Source of the DNA: Cohnella herbarum
GTDB lineage: Bacteria; Bacillota; Bacilli; Paenibacillales; Paenibacillaceae
Assembly (NCBI RefSeq): GCF_012849095.1
Contig: NZ_CP051680.1
Coordinates: forward strand, 8,047,001 to 8,111,000
Length of the DNA: 64,000 nt
Reading direction: 5' to 3'
Below are positions 63,097-64,000 of this stretch, piece by piece. Below the pieces are notes generated by a model. The model saw only the letters and a program-made list of their open reading frames with translations, did no database searches and was not told the DNA's origin. The position numbers were made by a program, and so were the translations under genes. Numbering within the stretch: the first letter of the stretch is position 1; each line of letters starts with the position of its first letter.

Positions 63097-63846
63097 ATGA
63101 AACTCAACATACTGGAAAACGCCGATCGCATGGGATATGAAGCGGCTCTAGAGAGCGCTGAACTCTTAAGGAAAATTATCGGCGAGCAAGGCCGAGCTCG
63201 TATCGTCCTATCGACCGGCGCGTCGCAATTCGAGTTTTTACGGCATTTTATCAAACAGGATATCGAATGGAACAAAGTCGAAATGTTTCATTTGGATGAA
63301 TATATCGCATTGTCGGAGCAACACCCGGCGAGCTTCCGCAAATATTTGAAGGAACGGTTCCTTCAACACGTCGGAGTCGAAAATTACTGGTTGATCAACG
63401 GGGAAGGCGACGTGCAAGCGACGATCGGGCAATTAAACGAAGAAATCGGCAAAGCGCCGATCGATCTGGCCTTGATCGGTATCGGGGAGAACGCTCATAT
63501 CGCCTTTAACGATCCTCCGGCGAATTTCGAGGTGGGAGATCCTTATATCGTCGTGGATCTAAACGATGCCTGCAAAAATCAGCAGGTCGGGGAAGGCTGG
63601 TTCGCATCGCCGGAAGACGTGCCGCAACAGGCGATTACGATGACGGTCAAGCAAATCTTGCGCAGTCGCCATATCATCTCTTGCGTTCCGCACAAGGCGA
63701 AAGCGAAAGCGATCGGATTGGCGATCAACAATGACGTAGACCGGAACGTTCCGGCGACGATTCTGAAAACCCATGCGAGTTGGACGCTGTATCTGGATCG
63801 GGAATCTTCGCAGGAAATCTACGTTTGGCCGGAGACGGCCCAATGA
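63097..63846 (+). CDS. NagB-like glucosamine-6-phosphate deaminase/isomerase family
   Basis: A 249-residue protein of the NagB/6-phosphogluconolactonase family. The phosphate loop is LSTGASQFEFL near residue 38, the catalytic Asp is in MFHLDEY near 70, and GIGENAHIAFNDPP near 128 replaces the usual GxGxDGHIAFNEP. So the ring-opening Asp is Asn, and the Glu is Asp. These changes occur in a NagB-like branch, so activity on a related amino sugar phosphate is possible. It overlaps the next gene by four bases, which fits the NagB-NagA pairing. Confidence 0.88.
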   Translation: MKLNILENADRMGYEAALESAELLRKIIGEQGRARIVLSTGASQFEFLRHFIKQDIEWNKVEMFHLDEYIALSEQHPASFRKYLKERFLQHVGVENYWLINGEGDVQATIGQLNEEIGKAPIDLALIGIGENAHIAFNDPPANFEVGDPYIVVDLNDACKNQQVGEGWFASPEDVPQQAITMTVKQILRSRHIISCVPHKAKAKAIGLAINNDVDRNVPATILKTHASWTLYLDRESSQEIYVWPETAQ

Positions 63847-64000
63847 AATGGCGGGGAATACGCGCGGACACGAAAGAAATCGTCGAAATCTCGTCGACCG
63901 GTAAGCTCATATCGGATATTCGCGTAATCGAAGGCGAGGCAACCGGCTTGCCTTGGATTTCCGCGGGATGGATCGATCTTCAAGTGAACGGCATTGCCGG
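63843..64000 (+). CDS. NagA-like amidohydrolase, 3' end outside window
   Basis: The first 52 codons of a metal-dependent amidohydrolase. The start overlaps the NagB-like stop (ATGA). WISAGWIDLQVNGIAG is the typical N-terminal strand and loop of N-acetylglucosamine-6-phosphate deacetylases and relatives, in the variant with Gln-Val-Asn where classic members have His-x-His. Context with a NagB-like gene supports amino sugar catabolism. The rest of the gene runs off the right edge. Confidence 0.75.
   Translation, partial: MKWRGIRADTKEIVEISSTGKLISDIRVIEGEATGLPWISAGWIDLQVNGIA

Overview
The window looks like chromosome of a low-to-mid GC, spore-forming-type Firmicute of the family Paenibacillaceae, most like Cohnella or Paenibacillus. 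The reasons are strong AGGAGG-type ribosome binding sites, lipoprotein solute receptors, YesM/YesN-type sensor pairs, carbohydrate ABC importers that lack their own ATPase, and an S-alkylcysteine salvage operon like those of Bacillus. This assignment is by gene content only. No rRNA or tRNA gene was seen. The window is mostly catabolic and transport operons, each with its own regulator.

Layout. 1-3.9 kb: the 3' part of an Rhs polymorphic-toxin gene with a JAB-like tip, a long hairpin, then a class 3 lipase. 4.0-14.8 kb: a LysR regulator and one long operon (FMN reductase, TcyJ-N-like amino acid ABC importer, two flavin monooxygenases, M20 deacylase, covalent-flavin amine oxidase, DinB protein, GNAT acetyltransferase). 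Its content matches uptake and oxidative dealkylation of S-modified cysteines. 15.0-19.2 kb: sensor kinase, an NtrC-like regulator that lacks the sigma-54 contact loop, and an orphan betaine-type binding lipoprotein, all overlapping. 19.4-30.9 kb: a YesM/YesN pair, a divergent sugar-binding lipoprotein, and a ribose-type ABC operon that continues into two SDR dehydrogenases, a sensory-rhodopsin-transducer-like protein and a cupin enzyme.

31.0-31.3 kb: a 51-bp-period hairpin repeat array. 31.5-42.4 kb: a large operon with an enolase-superfamily enzyme, a complete quaternary-amine ABC importer with an aldehyde dehydrogenase embedded in it, a fumarate-lyase-family enzyme, a second aldehyde dehydrogenase and two alcohol dehydrogenases. 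42.9-43.1 kb: a second 51-bp-period array. 43.2-45.3 kb: a DUF5698/DUF2179 membrane protein and an ACT-domain malic enzyme.

45.3-54.1 kb: a LacI regulon with three near-identical operators (ATAAACGCGCGTTTAT type), a divergent TIM-barrel epimerase, and an ABC/epimerase/propeller/VOC/SDR operon. 54.2-55.1 kb: an EamA exporter. 55.3 kb to the end: a second LacI regulon (AGTAATCGATTACT operators) with a sugar importer, Gfo/Idh/MocA oxidoreductase, a tandem alpha/beta hydrolase, a NagB-like deaminase and the start of a NagA-like deacetylase, suggesting use of an acylated amino sugar or glycoside.

Three start sites need care. The LysR gene and the amine oxidase gene both seem to begin at or near non-standard codons, and many other genes were trimmed from the longest reading frame to the start with the best ribosome binding site. 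Substrates of most transporters cannot be fixed from sequence alone.
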